From Pseudochrobactrum asaccharolyticum (GTDB taxonomy: Bacteria > Pseudomonadota > Alphaproteobacteria > Rhizobiales > Rhizobiaceae): 64,000 nt of DNA. This document shows positions 27,439-36,357 of the stretch, piece by piece. The notes beneath the pieces are model-generated. The model had not been told where the DNA came from, ran no database searches, and saw nothing but the letters and a program-made list of their open reading frames with translations. Numbering within the stretch: the stretch's first letter is position 1; each line of letters begins with the position of its first letter. The DNA lies in assembly GCF_003314995.1 (NCBI RefSeq), contig NZ_QNRH01000004.1, positions 514,934 to 578,933 of the forward strand, written 5' to 3'. Position numbers and translations under genes: made by a program.

Positions 27439-27548
27439 TAGAGCATTTCACAGTCAAGTTGGATCAACTTGGACAGTCCGTGATAATGCGACAAAGTAAA
27501 GAAACTGGAGCGGGCACTGCGATCCAACATGAACGTAAACCGCTCTAG
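27439..27548. repeat. Family C 108-bp intergenic repeat, copy 1
   Basis: It begins TAGAGCATTTCACAGTCAAG and ends AAACCGCTCTAG. About 85-90% of positions match copy 2 at 34879-34986 by eye. An internal inverted pair, CAAGTTGGATCAACTTG, is seen near the left end. The last bases (CTA, 27545-27547) form the TAG stop codon of the minus-strand protease gene. Confidence 0.85.
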
Positions 27549-28249
27549 TCGGTCAGGATCAGCTGGTCGCGCTGTACACTATAGGCGCTCAGGCTGTTCA
27601 TAAAATTCATGCCCAGCAGGCTGCCATTGAGCTGACCTTCCTGCGAGACCAGAGCCCGCAGATCATAGCGGACGATATTACCGATTTTTATTTCCTGCAA
27701 AGGCACTGTCGCAGCCATAGTGCGGCCATTCGCGGTGCTGACCGGAATAGTATATTTGAGATTGTTGGTATCAATGCCCACTCTCTGCGCATCGGCCTGT
27801 GTCAGCACAATGGTTGAGGCACCGGTATCGACCATGAAGTTGACGCGCTGGTCATTGACCAGAGCATTGACTTCAAAATGCCCGTTTGCCGACTGGCTGA
27901 TGCTCACAGTCTCTGAACCTTCGGCATTATTGCCGCTGATTGCAGTGCCCGGTATCAGACCAGCGGTCACGCGATTGGCAATGTTTTTCAGCTCATATTG
28001 ATACTGATAGCCGGTGACGAGGCCGAGAACAATCACTGCCCAGATCGCAATATTGCGTACCATATGATTGAGCGGGATGCCGGAACCAAGCAGACCGGCC
28101 GCAACGACAACGCCGAAAATACTCATATAAGCCGCATCAGCAAAATCATCATTGGCAAGACCAAGCGTGGTGCCGCTCTCATCATTGATAACCAGCACAA
28201 GTATAAGAACAGCAATTGCTGCGATAACCAGCCAGAATAAACGGTTCAT
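27545..28249 (-). CDS. Membrane-anchored retropepsin-like aspartic protease (TIGR02281 type)
   Basis: 234-residue protein with an N-terminal membrane segment, a second hydrophobic region and then a single retropepsin-like domain. The catalytic motif VDTGAST has Asp141 in this numbering, and the hydrophobic C-terminal block LLGMNFMNSL is the usual partner of the flap. Such clan AA proteins work as dimers; substrates in alphaproteobacteria are unknown. ATG 28249 is preferred to a TTG 42 bases upstream. The stop codon is provided by the end of a family C repeat. Confidence 0.85.
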   Translation of the reverse strand: MNRLFWLVIAAIAVLILVLVINDESGTTLGLANDDFADAAYMSIFGVVVAAGLLGSGIPLNHMVRNIAIWAVIVLGLVTGYQYQYELKNIANRVTAGLIPGTAISGNNAEGSETVSISQSANGHFEVNALVNDQRVNFMVDTGASTIVLTQADAQRVGIDTNNLKYTIPVSTANGRTMAATVPLQEIKIGNIVRYDLRALVSQEGQLNGSLLGMNFMNSLSAYSVQRDQLILTD

Positions 28250-28428
28250 ATAATCAGGGTTCCTGAAACTGTAGATAGTGGTGCCGAACAATTTTATGCA
28301 CCCTATATGGAGGCTTTAGGCTACGGGCACAATAATTTCATTTTTCAGCACTTTGAAAAACTGTGAGCAGGGCGTATAGCAGGCACAAATGAATTTCTCC
28401 CAATACTGCTAATGACGGATTTGATAAC

Positions 28429-29454
28429 GTGAGTAACAGCGGACTGCCATTTGATGATTTTCGTGAACTGATCAGCCAGCTTCCGTCGCAAAGCGAATTT
28501 GCCAGTGAAGCGGTTCGTGAGCGTGAAGCGCGTTTGAGCAAGCCGGTCGGCTCTCTCGGACGTCTGGAAGAGATTGCAGAATGGCTGGCTGCATGGAGCG
28601 GTAAAGCAAAACCGCAGATTATGCGCCCGCTGGTTGCGATTTTTGCCGGGAACCACGGTGTGCTGGCACAGGGTGTAACTTCGCAGCCGCAATCGCTGAC
28701 GATGGATATGGTCAATAATTTTGCCGCCGGTGGTGCGCCGATTAACCAGATATGCATTACCAATGATCTGGGCCTGAAGGTTTTTGATCTGGCACTGGAG
28801 CATCCGACAGAAGACATTACCGTGACTGCGGCCATGGATGAGCGCACCTGCGCTGCTACTATGGCTTTTGGCATGGAAGCAATTGCCGGTGGCACAGATT
28901 TGCTCTGCATCGGTGAAATGGGTGTTGGCAATACAACAATTGCCGCTGCAATTTCTCTGGCGCTGTTTGGCGGTCAGGCTGAAGACTGGGTGTCACTGGC
29001 TGCCGGTGAAGATGCAAGTGTTTTGCCTGCAAAAATCGCTGCGGTGAAAAAAGCTGTTGCACTCAATGAAGGTAATCTGCGTGATCCGCTGGAAGTGCTG
29101 CGTCGTCTGGGCGGTCGTGAACTGGCTGCAATCACCGGTGCTATTCTGGCTGCACGTGCTGAGAAAATTCCGGTACTGATAGACGGTTATGTCGCCAGTG
29201 CCGCCGCAGCTATTCTGCTGGCGATTAACGGCGAAGCTCTGGACCATTGCCTGTTCTCGCATGTGTCGTCTGAACAGGGGCATCGTCTGCTGCTGGAGAA
29301 AATGGGTAAAGCACCATTGCTTGATCTGAATATCAGCCTTGGCTCCGGCGTCGGTGCGGCGCTCGCTGCAGGTTTGGTGAAAACAGCTGCCCAGTGCCAT
29401 ATCGCAACAGCGACTGCCGAAGACGCAGGCATGAATGGTCGTAGCGTTTCCTAA
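28429..29454 (+). CDS. cobT: Nicotinate-nucleotide--dimethylbenzimidazole phosphoribosyltransferase
   Basis: Enzyme of cobalamin lower-ligand activation (341 residues; called CobT in enteric bacteria and CobU in Pseudomonas nomenclature). It makes alpha-ribazole phosphate from nicotinate mononucleotide and DMB. Typical segments are RLSKPVGSLGRLEEIA, AGNHGVLAQGVTS, EMGVGNTTIAAA and the C-terminal ATAEDAG, whose Glu331 is the likely catalytic base. The start is GTG 28429. No other cobalamin gene is near, and no cobalamin riboswitch was seen upstream. A terminator follows. Confidence 0.93.
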   Translation: MSNSGLPFDDFRELISQLPSQSEFASEAVREREARLSKPVGSLGRLEEIAEWLAAWSGKAKPQIMRPLVAIFAGNHGVLAQGVTSQPQSLTMDMVNNFAAGGAPINQICITNDLGLKVFDLALEHPTEDITVTAAMDERTCAATMAFGMEAIAGGTDLLCIGEMGVGNTTIAAAISLALFGGQAEDWVSLAAGEDASVLPAKIAAVKKAVALNEGNLRDPLEVLRRLGGRELAAITGAILAARAEKIPVLIDGYVASAAAAILLAINGEALDHCLFSHVSSEQGHRLLLEKMGKAPLLDLNISLGSGVGAALAAGLVKTAAQCHIATATAEDAGMNGRSVS

Positions 29455-29473
29455 AAGCTGTGTTTTACAGAAT

Positions 29474-29507
29474 AAAAATCCGGCCACGATTGTGAGCCGG
29501 ATTTTTT
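29474..29507 (+). terminator. Terminator after cobT
   Basis: Stem AAAATCCGGC/GCCGGATTTT with an 11-base loop, followed by further T. It lies 20 bases after the stop. Confidence 0.92.
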
Positions 29508-29510
29508 GTT

Positions 29511-29757
29511 TTTAGGGAACAAATTTTTCTAATATGAAAAATAATTCAAAAATACTGCAACTAATTGCGATTGTATGAAGCTCAGCAAATTTTAATATGA
29601 GAGCATATTGAGAAAGCGAATTTTAAAGAACGGGCGGCACTATTTTTTTGAAAGTAATATTGGCTGAGCAATCAGAGAGGGGATATATTAAACGCTGGTA
29701 TATCTGCTGTTTTTTACAATTCATATTCGGATATGTTTTATGTCGCCTGTAACATGA
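29511..29757. other. AT-rich intergenic stretch, no gene seen
   Basis: About 250 bases of AT-rich sequence between the cobT terminator and another hairpin. No open frame with a ribosome-binding site is visible. Because a plus-facing terminator follows and no plus-strand gene is available, a small RNA here is possible but unproven. Confidence 0.35.
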
Positions 29758-29758
29758 A

Positions 29759-29796
29759 TGGCACTATCCTTAACCGTAAAGGATAGTGCCATTTTT
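29759..29796 (+). terminator. Isolated strong terminator facing plus
   Basis: A perfect 13-bp stem TGGCACTATCCTT/AAGGATAGTGCCA with a 7-base loop is followed by TTTTT on the plus strand. It is 8 bases beyond the lrp stop on the other strand, where it has no U run. cobT already has its own terminator 250 bases earlier. Confidence 0.85.
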
Positions 29797-29803
29797 GTAG
29801 CTA

Positions 29804-30283
29804 TCAGTTGCCGTCTTTATCGAGGATCATGTAATCCAGCGGCAGCTCTGTGGTATATTTGATCTGTTCCATCGCGAAAGATGAGGACACATTGCGGATT
29901 TCGATTTTGCTGATCAGGCGTTTGTAAAACGCATCATAGGCAGCAATATCCGGCACAACCACACGCAGCAGATAATCAATATCGCCGCTCATGCGGTAGA
30001 ATTCCACGACTTCCGGAAATTCCTGTACAACCTCGGCAAAACGCTTCAGCCATTCATGGCTGTGGGAACTGGTGCGTACAGAAACAAAGACAGTAACCCG
30101 TGCATTAATTCGAACCGGATCAAGAACTGCAACGCGGCGTTTGATAATGCCGTCTTCTTCCAGTTTCTGAATACGGCGCCAGCACGGGGTGGTGGACAGA
30201 CCAACTTTCTTGGCAATATCTGCTACTGCCAGCGTTGCATCTTCCTGCAACAGACGGAGAATTTTTCTGTCTAGCCTGTCCAT
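29804..30283 (-). CDS. Lrp/AsnC family transcriptional regulator
   Basis: 159-residue regulator with an N-terminal helix-turn-helix (VADIAKKVGLSTTPCWRRI, about residues 20-38) and a C-terminal RAM/AsnC effector domain with SGDIDYLLRVVVPD. Lrp-type proteins bind amino acids and form octamers on DNA. The target is unknown; no amino-acid gene adjoins it, unlike the common divergent arrangement. GAGGC precedes the ATG. Confidence 0.92.
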   Translation of the reverse strand: MDRLDRKILRLLQEDATLAVADIAKKVGLSTTPCWRRIQKLEEDGIIKRRVAVLDPVRINARVTVFVSVRTSSHSHEWLKRFAEVVQEFPEVVEFYRMSGDIDYLLRVVVPDIAAYDAFYKRLISKIEIRNVSSSFAMEQIKYTTELPLDYMILDKDGN

Positions 30284-30404
30284 TTTGCCTCACAATCAGC
30301 GCCAAATGCGATATTTTTAAAACTGTATACCTTATGAAGGAGTGCAGTTGTAAATGCGAAGAATATAATGCTCGTGATATCCGTTAAGTTAGAAAATATT
30401 TTCA

Positions 30405-31064
30405 TTATATCAAGAGGTGCCGGATTTTTTGACGAAGCACCGGCAAAAGCTCATTTTCAAACCACGGGTTACGGTTTAGCCAACCGCTATTGCGCCATGA
30501 GGGGTGCGGCAAAGGCAGGACGGCAGGCCCTTCATTCTGATTGCTCCCAATATAGCGTCGCCAGTTCATCACTGTCTCAGTCATATTGAGCGGCTTTTTC
30601 TGTCCCTGCAAATAATTCCGATAGGTCGGGTTGCGGTTGAGGTGATAGGTCTGGGCATGGCTTCCGATGGCGATTATCAACTCAATCTGCGGCATCAGCT
30701 CAAAAAGCCGGTCATGCCATGTCAGGCGGCATTCCCTGCGTGGCGGCAGATCACCACCGTGTTTGTCATAACCGGGAAAGCAGAACCCCATCGGGATAAT
30801 GGCAAAGCGTTCGGCGTCGTAAAATTCTTCGCTCGTAACATCGAGCCATTGGCGCAGACGTGTGCCGGAGGGGTCATTAAACGGAATGCCGGTCTTATGG
30901 ACGCGAATACCCGGAGCCTGACCGCAAATGGCAATTCTGGCGGTAGCAGAAGATATACAGACAGGATTTGGCTCATGATCCAGCTTTTTACCATTGAGCG
31001 GCTGATCACGGCAGATCGTGCATTTGTCAATTTGCTGCTGTAATTCCAATAGATCTGCTGACAT
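30405..31064 (-). CDS. Uracil-DNA glycosylase family protein
   Basis: About 219 residues, COG1573-like uracil-DNA glycosylase superfamily. Motif 1 is GQAPGIRVHKTGIPFNDPSG and the second active-site motif is PHPSWRN near the C-terminus. An N-terminal CTIC pair is present, but a full set of 4Fe-4S ligands is not evident, so it is not clearly a type 4 enzyme. ATG 31064 (GGTAAG before it) or ATG 31091 could be the start; the latter would begin within two bases of the neighbouring repeat. Its real substrate is untested. Confidence 0.78.
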   Translation of the reverse strand: MSADLLELQQQIDKCTICRDQPLNGKKLDHEPNPVCISSATARIAICGQAPGIRVHKTGIPFNDPSGTRLRQWLDVTSEEFYDAERFAIIPMGFCFPGYDKHGGDLPPRRECRLTWHDRLFELMPQIELIIAIGSHAQTYHLNRNPTYRNYLQGQKKPLNMTETVMNWRRYIGSNQNEGPAVLPLPHPSWRNSGWLNRNPWFENELLPVLRQKIRHLLI

Positions 31065-31092
31065 CTTACCGTTGGCTCTGATTACGGTCATT

Positions 31093-31200
31093 ATAGAGCA
31101 TTTCCAGCAAAGGTGCGAAGCGGTTTTGCGTCGGATAATGCAGTGAAGACAAAGAGATAGGGCGGTTTCACTGGCTCAGTATGAACTGAAACAGCTCTAA
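31093..31200. repeat. Family B 108-bp intergenic repeat, copy 1
   Basis: It starts TATAGAGCATTTCCAGCAAA and shares the core GCGGTTTTGCGTCGGATAATG with the copies at 44503 and 49046. It ends GAAACAGCTCTAA. The right part is an inverted repeat (GTTTCACTGGCTCAGTATGAACTGAAAC). The CTA at 31197-31199 is the TAG stop of the nuclease gene on the minus strand. Confidence 0.85.
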
Positions 31201-31856
31201 CGGGGCTGATTGTTTTTGCGCCATTTGGCCGGTCGTTCAAATTCACCAGCCCACAGGCCGCGTTTATTTTTACGCGCATCAGCTTCTTCGCGCTGATAAA
31301 GACCATAAGAAACAGCCCAGCCCGTTTCAACCATCGTCCGGTTGAGATCAGTCGTACCGGCGGAGCAATAAGCGAGAATGCGCTTGTATTGGTCACGTCC
31401 TTCAGACGTGCAGGTGACAGTCTCTCCGCCAATCAGCTTGCGCAATTCCGCAGTGGCACGGTCTCCGCACGCATAGGCTTTACCGTCAAGGGTACAGCTT
31501 TGCGCAGATTCCGGCGTATCCATACCTTTAAATCGAATACGTTGCCCCTGTATGGCAATGGTGTCACCGTCATAAATATGCAGGCTGCTGCCACGCCCGC
31601 TTAATTGTGCAGGGGCAGGCTGGGTACGATTATTGGTTGAGTTTTGAGGCCTGAAAGGACTGTCAGCTGAAAGCAGACCAGGCCAGTCGGGCATAAATGT
31701 TTGCAGGGCTGCATAAATGGCGAGCAGCAGTAATGCGGCGGCAATGCCGGAGCGACGCAAAAAGGAATAGGGCGTACGCTGCGGCCTGCGATATTGGCGG
31801 CGCGGTGTACGTGGTCTGTAAGGCTGAGGTCTGCGACCGGATGCTCGTGGTTTCAT
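31197..31856 (-). CDS. Secreted or membrane-anchored thermonuclease-like (SNase) protein
   Basis: 219 residues: a strongly basic, Pro/Arg-rich cytoplasmic head, one membrane segment (about residues 37-55), a short linker and a staphylococcal nuclease-like domain. Family elements are the YDGDTI metal-site strand, RFKGMDTPES with the active arginine, the GRDQYKRILAYC core and the C-terminal KNKRGLW. DNA/RNA hydrolysis outside the inner membrane is expected. The stop is contributed by a family B repeat. Confidence 0.87.
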   Translation of the reverse strand: MKPRASGRRPQPYRPRTPRRQYRRPQRTPYSFLRRSGIAAALLLLAIYAALQTFMPDWPGLLSADSPFRPQNSTNNRTQPAPAQLSGRGSSLHIYDGDTIAIQGQRIRFKGMDTPESAQSCTLDGKAYACGDRATAELRKLIGGETVTCTSEGRDQYKRILAYCSAGTTDLNRTMVETGWAVSYGLYQREEADARKNKRGLWAGEFERPAKWRKNNQPR

Positions 31857-32483
31857 GAGGGGGACTATAAAGCGCTCTGCATTGAAGAAAAGAGGCTTGC
31901 CGGAAGAGAGGTCTGAATAATTAAACTATTTACCGGAGAGATGAGAATCGCTGTTGAAGAGTGATTCTTCTGAAAATCCCAATTTGTAGGGAAAGTGGCA
32001 TTTATAATTATTTGCTTAACTATAATTGGCAACGCGCTGGCAACTATGGTGCTGTGAAAGCGCAATTAGCGCGGGATTCAAGGGGGCGTATTTATATATA
32101 CGTACAAATTTGTGTTGTTTTGGTAACAGTATTTATCTTTCACACGAGGTATGGTTGAGCAGACGGACTTGGCCTATTTCCCGCCATAAATGCGGGGCAC
32201 CGATAGACAGCAGACAAAGTTCAGTCGTTGCAGAGTGATAAACAGTCTTTGTCTTTCATTGAGGTCGGTAATTGCAGAATTGTAGTTTTTATCAAAGAAA
32301 TCCGCAGCTTAAGGAGCAGCTCTGTACTGTTGCTGCAATTGCGGAACAGATTGAAACAACTCTGCTGAGCCTATCTGCTGCACGGGTCGTAATCTTGCCT
32401 GAAAAAGTGGCTAATTTTTCTCATCTCGTTAACTTGTCTTTAACCAAACTTGTTTTGGCGAACGATAATGAAAGAATGCTGTC
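31857..32483. other. 627-bp non-coding region upstream of exoR
   Basis: No gene is supported. A 71-residue frame at 32272-32487 begins with TTG, has no ribosome-binding site and overlaps exoR. The region probably holds the promoter for exoR and for the nuclease gene on the other strand. TTAACC and GATAAT spaced by 18 bases just before exoR (32438-32467) could be a promoter, but would leave a very short leader. Confidence 0.4.
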
Positions 32484-33263
32484 GTGATCGGGTCGTTTAA
32501 GAAAATCGCTTATTCTGTCTGTGGTGTTGGTGTTGCGCTCACTGTTGTGTGCAGCAGTGCATTCGCATTCGATATTCCGGATAATGCGGATAAGAAGAGC
32601 AATCCGTTTGAAGTTTTCAAATTCGGTGTATCTGCCTTCAAAAGCGGACATAAAGATGAAGCTGTGAAAGCTCTGCGTTACGCAGCGGATCAGGGACATC
32701 CGGGCGCAAACTGGAAACTCGCGAGCATGTATGCTCAGGGGGACGGCGTTCCGGAAGATGATTACGCAGCCTACAAGATTTTTGAAAAGATTGTTCATGA
32801 GGGCGCCGAACCCGGTTCCGAGAATGAATCTTATGTTGCCGGTGCGCTGGTGCAGCTCGCCCGCTACATGAAACGCGGTATTCCTGACTCTCCTGTGCGC
32901 TCTAATCCCGATATGGCACGCGATCTTTATACGCTGGCTGCATCCAATTTCGGCGATCCGACTGCGCAATATGAGCTTGGCGCAATGCTGCTCAAGGGCG
33001 ATGGTGTGGAGAAGAACACTACACAGGCTGCACGCTGGTTCCGTCTGTCTGCCAATAAAGGCAATGCCAATGCGCAGGCTATGCTCGGCAATATGCTGTT
33101 TCAGGCCGGTAAGACCGTTCGCGGACTGGCTATGTTGACCTCGGCCTTTGAGCGTTGCTCTGATAAGGATTGCGAGTGGATCCGTTCCATGCAGGAACAG
33201 GCATTCTCTGTAGCCGGTGAAGCTGACCGCCGTAACGCTATTGCTTTAATCGGCCAGCACTAA
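32484..33263 (+). CDS. exoR: ExoR-like periplasmic Sel1-repeat regulator
   Basis: 259-residue protein with a signal peptide cleaved near SSAFA-FD (after residue 28) and several Sel1-like TPR repeats, for example KALRYAADQGHPGANWKLA and RWFRLSANKGNANAQAMLG. Length, repeat pattern and the CSDKDCEW segment match ExoR. In Sinorhizobium and Brucella relatives, ExoR binds the sensor ExoS/ChvG in the periplasm and represses the ChvG-ChvI pathway that controls polysaccharide, motility and acid response. The start appears to be GTG 32484. chvGI is not in the window. Confidence 0.88.
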   Translation: MIGSFKKIAYSVCGVGVALTVVCSSAFAFDIPDNADKKSNPFEVFKFGVSAFKSGHKDEAVKALRYAADQGHPGANWKLASMYAQGDGVPEDDYAAYKIFEKIVHEGAEPGSENESYVAGALVQLARYMKRGIPDSPVRSNPDMARDLYTLAASNFGDPTAQYELGAMLLKGDGVEKNTTQAARWFRLSANKGNANAQAMLGNMLFQAGKTVRGLAMLTSAFERCSDKDCEWIRSMQEQAFSVAGEADRRNAIALIGQH

Positions 33264-33269
33264 AACAAT

Positions 33270-33410
33270 CTCTCACCGGTGAAGGTGAGAGTGGTTATGA
33301 CTAGCCGCCGGATTTTATCACCCTGATTGATCAGGAGAGAAGGCGGGTTATAGTTCCGACTCCCATGCACAAGAAATCATTTTGCCACGATATGTTTTAG
33401 CAAAATGATT
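33270..33410. repeat. Two hairpins between exoR and xthA
   Basis: First hairpin CTCTCACC-GGTGAA-GGTGAGAG at 33270-33291 follows the exoR stop; there is no T run. Second, a perfect 11-bp stem AATCATTTTGC/GCAAAATGATT with a 14-base loop at 33375-33410. Sequence outside the second stem (GACTCCCATGCACAAG and CAAGTTGCGACTC) is weakly symmetric as well, so this could be another palindromic element. Confidence 0.55.
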
Positions 33411-33456
33411 CAAGTTGCGACTCTAGGGGCTTATAATCTTTGAGATAATTTTGTTT

Positions 33457-34236
33457 TCAGCAGGCAAGCTGAATAACAACCGGCACATGGTCCGACGGTT
33501 TGTCCCATGCGCGTGTGTGCTTTTCAATTTCCGCACCTTCAAGCAGATTGGCTGCTTCCGGCGACAGCATCAAATGATCAATGCGGATGCCGTTATTCTT
33601 CTGCCATGCACCGGCCTGATAATCCCAGAATGAGAACATCTGCTCATCACTGACATTGCGGATTGAATCGTAGAAGCCGAGATTTTCCAGACGACGGAAT
33701 GCCTGTTTGCTCTGGGGCAGGAACAGGGCATCATTCACCCAGTTTTCCGGATGTTTGGCATCAATCGGCTGCGGGATGATATTATAGTCACCGGCGAGCA
33801 CCAGCGGCTCTTCCAGCTCCAGACGCTCCTTTGCCCAGTCTTCTAGGCGCTGCATCCAGCCGAGTTTATACGGGTATTTTTCTGTATCTACCGGATTGCC
33901 GTTTGGCAGATAGAGCGAAACCACGCGGATCACGCCTTTATCGGTGGTGAAGACCGCTTCAATAAAACGGGACTGCTCATCGCTGTCGTCACCCGGCAGC
34001 CCGCGATTGACCTCAACCGGTGAGACTTTGGAGAGAATGGCAACGCCGTTGAAGCCTTTCTGACCGTGAGTTTCCACATGGTAGCCGAGTGCTTCAATTT
34101 CCAGTCGCGGGAACAGGTCGTCTACGGATTTGATTTCCTGAAGGCAGGCGACATCGGGCTGGCATTCCTGCAACCAATGCAGCAGATTTTCGATACGTGC
34201 TTTGACACCGTTAATATTCCACGTAGCAATTTTCAA
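33457..34236 (-). CDS. xthA: Exodeoxyribonuclease III (TTG start)
   Basis: AP endonuclease/3'-5' exonuclease (259 residues) for base excision repair. Motifs in order: MKIATWNINGVKAR at the N-terminus, CLQEIK with the metal-binding Glu, AGDYNI, and the C-terminal RIDHLMLS and SDHVPV with the catalytic Asp/His. The MKIATWNING start corresponds to a TTG at 34236, with GGGGAT ten bases before it; no ATG fits. In Brucella-type genomes this is one of two xth genes (recalled, not tested). Confidence 0.94.
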   Translation of the reverse strand: MKIATWNINGVKARIENLLHWLQECQPDVACLQEIKSVDDLFPRLEIEALGYHVETHGQKGFNGVAILSKVSPVEVNRGLPGDDSDEQSRFIEAVFTTDKGVIRVVSLYLPNGNPVDTEKYPYKLGWMQRLEDWAKERLELEEPLVLAGDYNIIPQPIDAKHPENWVNDALFLPQSKQAFRRLENLGFYDSIRNVSDEQMFSFWDYQAGAWQKNNGIRIDHLMLSPEAANLLEGAEIEKHTRAWDKPSDHVPVVIQLAC

Positions 34237-34318
34237 AGCTGTATCCCCGTATTGATTTGGTATAAAAAAGCTGCCGCAGTGCAGATCATGCGGCAGTTAT
34301 AGGATGATAAGAAACCGG

Positions 34319-34645
34319 TCAGATCGCGAAGCTGACACCGCAGCCGCAGGATGAGGTTACATTCGGATTGTTGATCTGGAAGGATTGCCCCATCAGATCG
34401 TCGATAAAATCAATCACTGATCCGTCAATATAAGGCACTGAAATACTGTCGATCAGCACTTTGGCGCCGTCTTTTTCGATGATCAGATCATCGTCATTAC
34501 TGTCATCGACGAGATCAAATTTATAGGAAAAGCCGGAGCAGCCGCCGCCTTCAACGGAAATACGCAGCGCGGATTTATCGGTTTGCTTCTGCAGAATTTT
34601 AACAATGCGCTTTGCAGCGGCATCGGATACGGAAATGTCCGTCAT
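34319..34645 (-). CDS. erpA: A-type iron-sulfur carrier ErpA/IscA
   Basis: 108-residue A-type carrier of the HesB/IscA family. The three cluster ligands are the Cys in GGGCSGFSY and the two Cys of the C-terminal SSCGCGVSF motif. ATG 34645 has AAGGTG as ribosome-binding site; the in-frame GTG three codons upstream is less likely. Its position divergent from dgt is the usual place of erpA in rhizobia. ErpA supplies clusters to IspG/IspH and respiratory enzymes. Confidence 0.92.
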   Translation of the reverse strand: MTDISVSDAAAKRIVKILQKQTDKSALRISVEGGGCSGFSYKFDLVDDSNDDDLIIEKDGAKVLIDSISVPYIDGSVIDFIDDLMGQSFQINNPNVTSSCGCGVSFAI

Positions 34646-34878
34646 AATGGTCACCTTAAAATCTTGGGCGGTTCAAGTTCCGCACAGGATATGTTTTGAT
34701 AGACCTTTAATATAGGTCAGAGGCGCTGAGGGTGCAATCACCCGATGCAGCACATCTAAGCTAAAGTTTTATCATGCACAGCGGATCAGACCTGTTATTT
34801 AGCGTCGTAATTGTGATAATGAAGTATGGTGTATTGATTGCGGAAGACATGAACTGCCTTTTGCAGGAATACTGATTT

Positions 34879-34986
34879 TAGAGCATTTTACAGTCAAGTT
34901 GGACCAACTTTGACAGTCCGTAATAATGCGACAAACGAAAGAAACCAGAGCGAGCGCCATGATCCGATCTGACGTAAACCGCTCTG
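34879..34986. repeat. Family C 108-bp intergenic repeat, copy 2
   Basis: Starts TAGAGCATTTTACAGTCAAG and ends AAACCGCTCTGG; it has the same internal inverted pair CAAGTTGGACCAACTTTG as copy 1. It lies 46 bases before dgt, so the dgt promoter must be within it, read through it or between it and the gene. Confidence 0.85.
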
Positions 34987-35032
34987 GTGATGAAGCATCA
35001 GTTGATAATACTCAGGAATAACAGGAAAAATA

Positions 35033-36229
35033 ATGGACACTATCGGTTTCGGCTATCGTGAACGCGCTCCTTATGCATGCGATCCGGCGCAAACGCGCGG
35101 ACGCCTCGTGCATGAGACCGAGAGCCGAACACGCACGCCTTATCAGCGTGACCGCGACCGTATTATCCATTCGACTGCTTTCCGACGATTAAAGCACAAG
35201 ACGCAGGTGTTTATCGCCCATGAAGGCGACCATTACCGTACAAGGCTGACCCACACGATTGAAGTGGCGCAGATCGCCCGTGCTTTGGCGCGTGCATTGC
35301 GGCTGGATGAAGATCTGGCAGAAGCCGTGGCACTGGTGCATGATTTCGGCCATACGCCGTTTGGTCATACGGGCGAAGATGCTCTGAATGAGAAAATGGC
35401 AGACTATGGCGGCTTTGATCATAATGCGCAGTCGCTGCGTATCGTGACCTTGCTGGAAAAGCGCTATGCGGAATTTGACGGACTCAACCTGTCATGGGAA
35501 ACGCTGGAAGGGCTGGTTAAGCATAACGGCCCGCTGACCGGCCCGTATTCGGATGGTGAGCCGGTTCCGGGATCGATCCTCAAATATAATGAGCGTTTTG
35601 ATCTGGAGCTTTCAGGTTTTGCCAGTCTTGAAGCGCAATGTGCGGCCATTGCCGATGATATTGCCTATAATGCGCATGACATTGATGACGGCTTGCGTTC
35701 CGGTCTGCTCACACTGGAGCAATTGGAGGAAGTGCCACTGACACGTGACATCCTGCAGGAAGTGCAGCGCCTTTATCCGAAGCTCGATCCGGTACGTCGT
35801 GGCCATGAGCTGATGCGCCGGCAGATCACACGCATGGTTGAGGATGTGATTTCTCATGCACAAGAGCAGATCAAGAAATTCAATCCGCAGAGTGTGGCTG
35901 ATGTGCGCTCGGCCAGTGAGATGATGGTCGGCTTTTCTCCGGATATGGCGCTTGCCGAGAAAACTCTGAAGAAGTTTCTTTACCAAAATCTCTATTTCAA
36001 CGCGCAGGTCGTGCCGATCCGCAAAAATGCAGATCAGGTCGTGAAAGACCTGTTTGACCGCTATATGGCTGATCCCGATGCGATGCCTGCGGATTGGCGG
36101 GCAGGGATCGCCGGTAACGAAACATCGGCCTTTGCGCGCCAGATTGCGGATTTCCTCGCAGGCATGACTGATAATTATGCCGTGCGTGAACACCGACGAT
36201 TGTTTGACCATACGCCCGACTTGGCTTAA
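35033..36229 (+). CDS. dgt: dGTPase-like HD-domain triphosphohydrolase
   Basis: Deoxyguanosinetriphosphate triphosphohydrolase-like protein (398 residues; the shorter alphaproteobacterial type). HD-domain metal ligands are His74 in LTHTIEV, His103-Asp104 in [15 protein letters not shown] and a later Asp in NAHDIDDGL. It splits dNTPs to nucleoside and triphosphate, helping control the dNTP pool. AGGAAA precedes the ATG. argS follows 128 bases later, as is common in rhizobia. Confidence 0.92.
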   Translation: MDTIGFGYRERAPYACDPAQTRGRLVHETESRTRTPYQRDRDRIIHSTAFRRLKHKTQVFIAHEGDHYRTRLTHTIEVAQIARALARALRLDEDLAEAVALVHDFGHTPFGHTGEDALNEKMADYGGFDHNAQSLRIVTLLEKRYAEFDGLNLSWETLEGLVKHNGPLTGPYSDGEPVPGSILKYNERFDLELSGFASLEAQCAAIADDIAYNAHDIDDGLRSGLLTLEQLEEVPLTRDILQEVQRLYPKLDPVRRGHELMRRQITRMVEDVISHAQEQIKKFNPQSVADVRSASEMMVGFSPDMALAEKTLKKFLYQNLYFNAQVVPIRKNADQVVKDLFDRYMADPDAMPADWRAGIAGNETSAFARQIADFLAGMTDNYAVREHRRLFDHTPDLA

Positions 36230-36357
36230 ACGGGCTGCAAAATTGCCATTTCTGACTGTGTGATTTGCTAAGTACTATGCTTTTCAAACGCATGACGTTC
36301 AATTGATTGAATGTGAATTGCGGCTAGCTCCGCATTTATGTTCCGACAGGACAGATT

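Noticed and set aside
28292..28428. Cobalamin riboswitch before cobT
   Set aside because: The 137-base leader lacks a recognisable B12-box and is too short for the full cobalamin riboswitch.
32272..32487. 71-codon open frame before exoR
   Set aside because: TTG start without ribosome-binding site, no recognisable feature, and it overlaps the exoR start.
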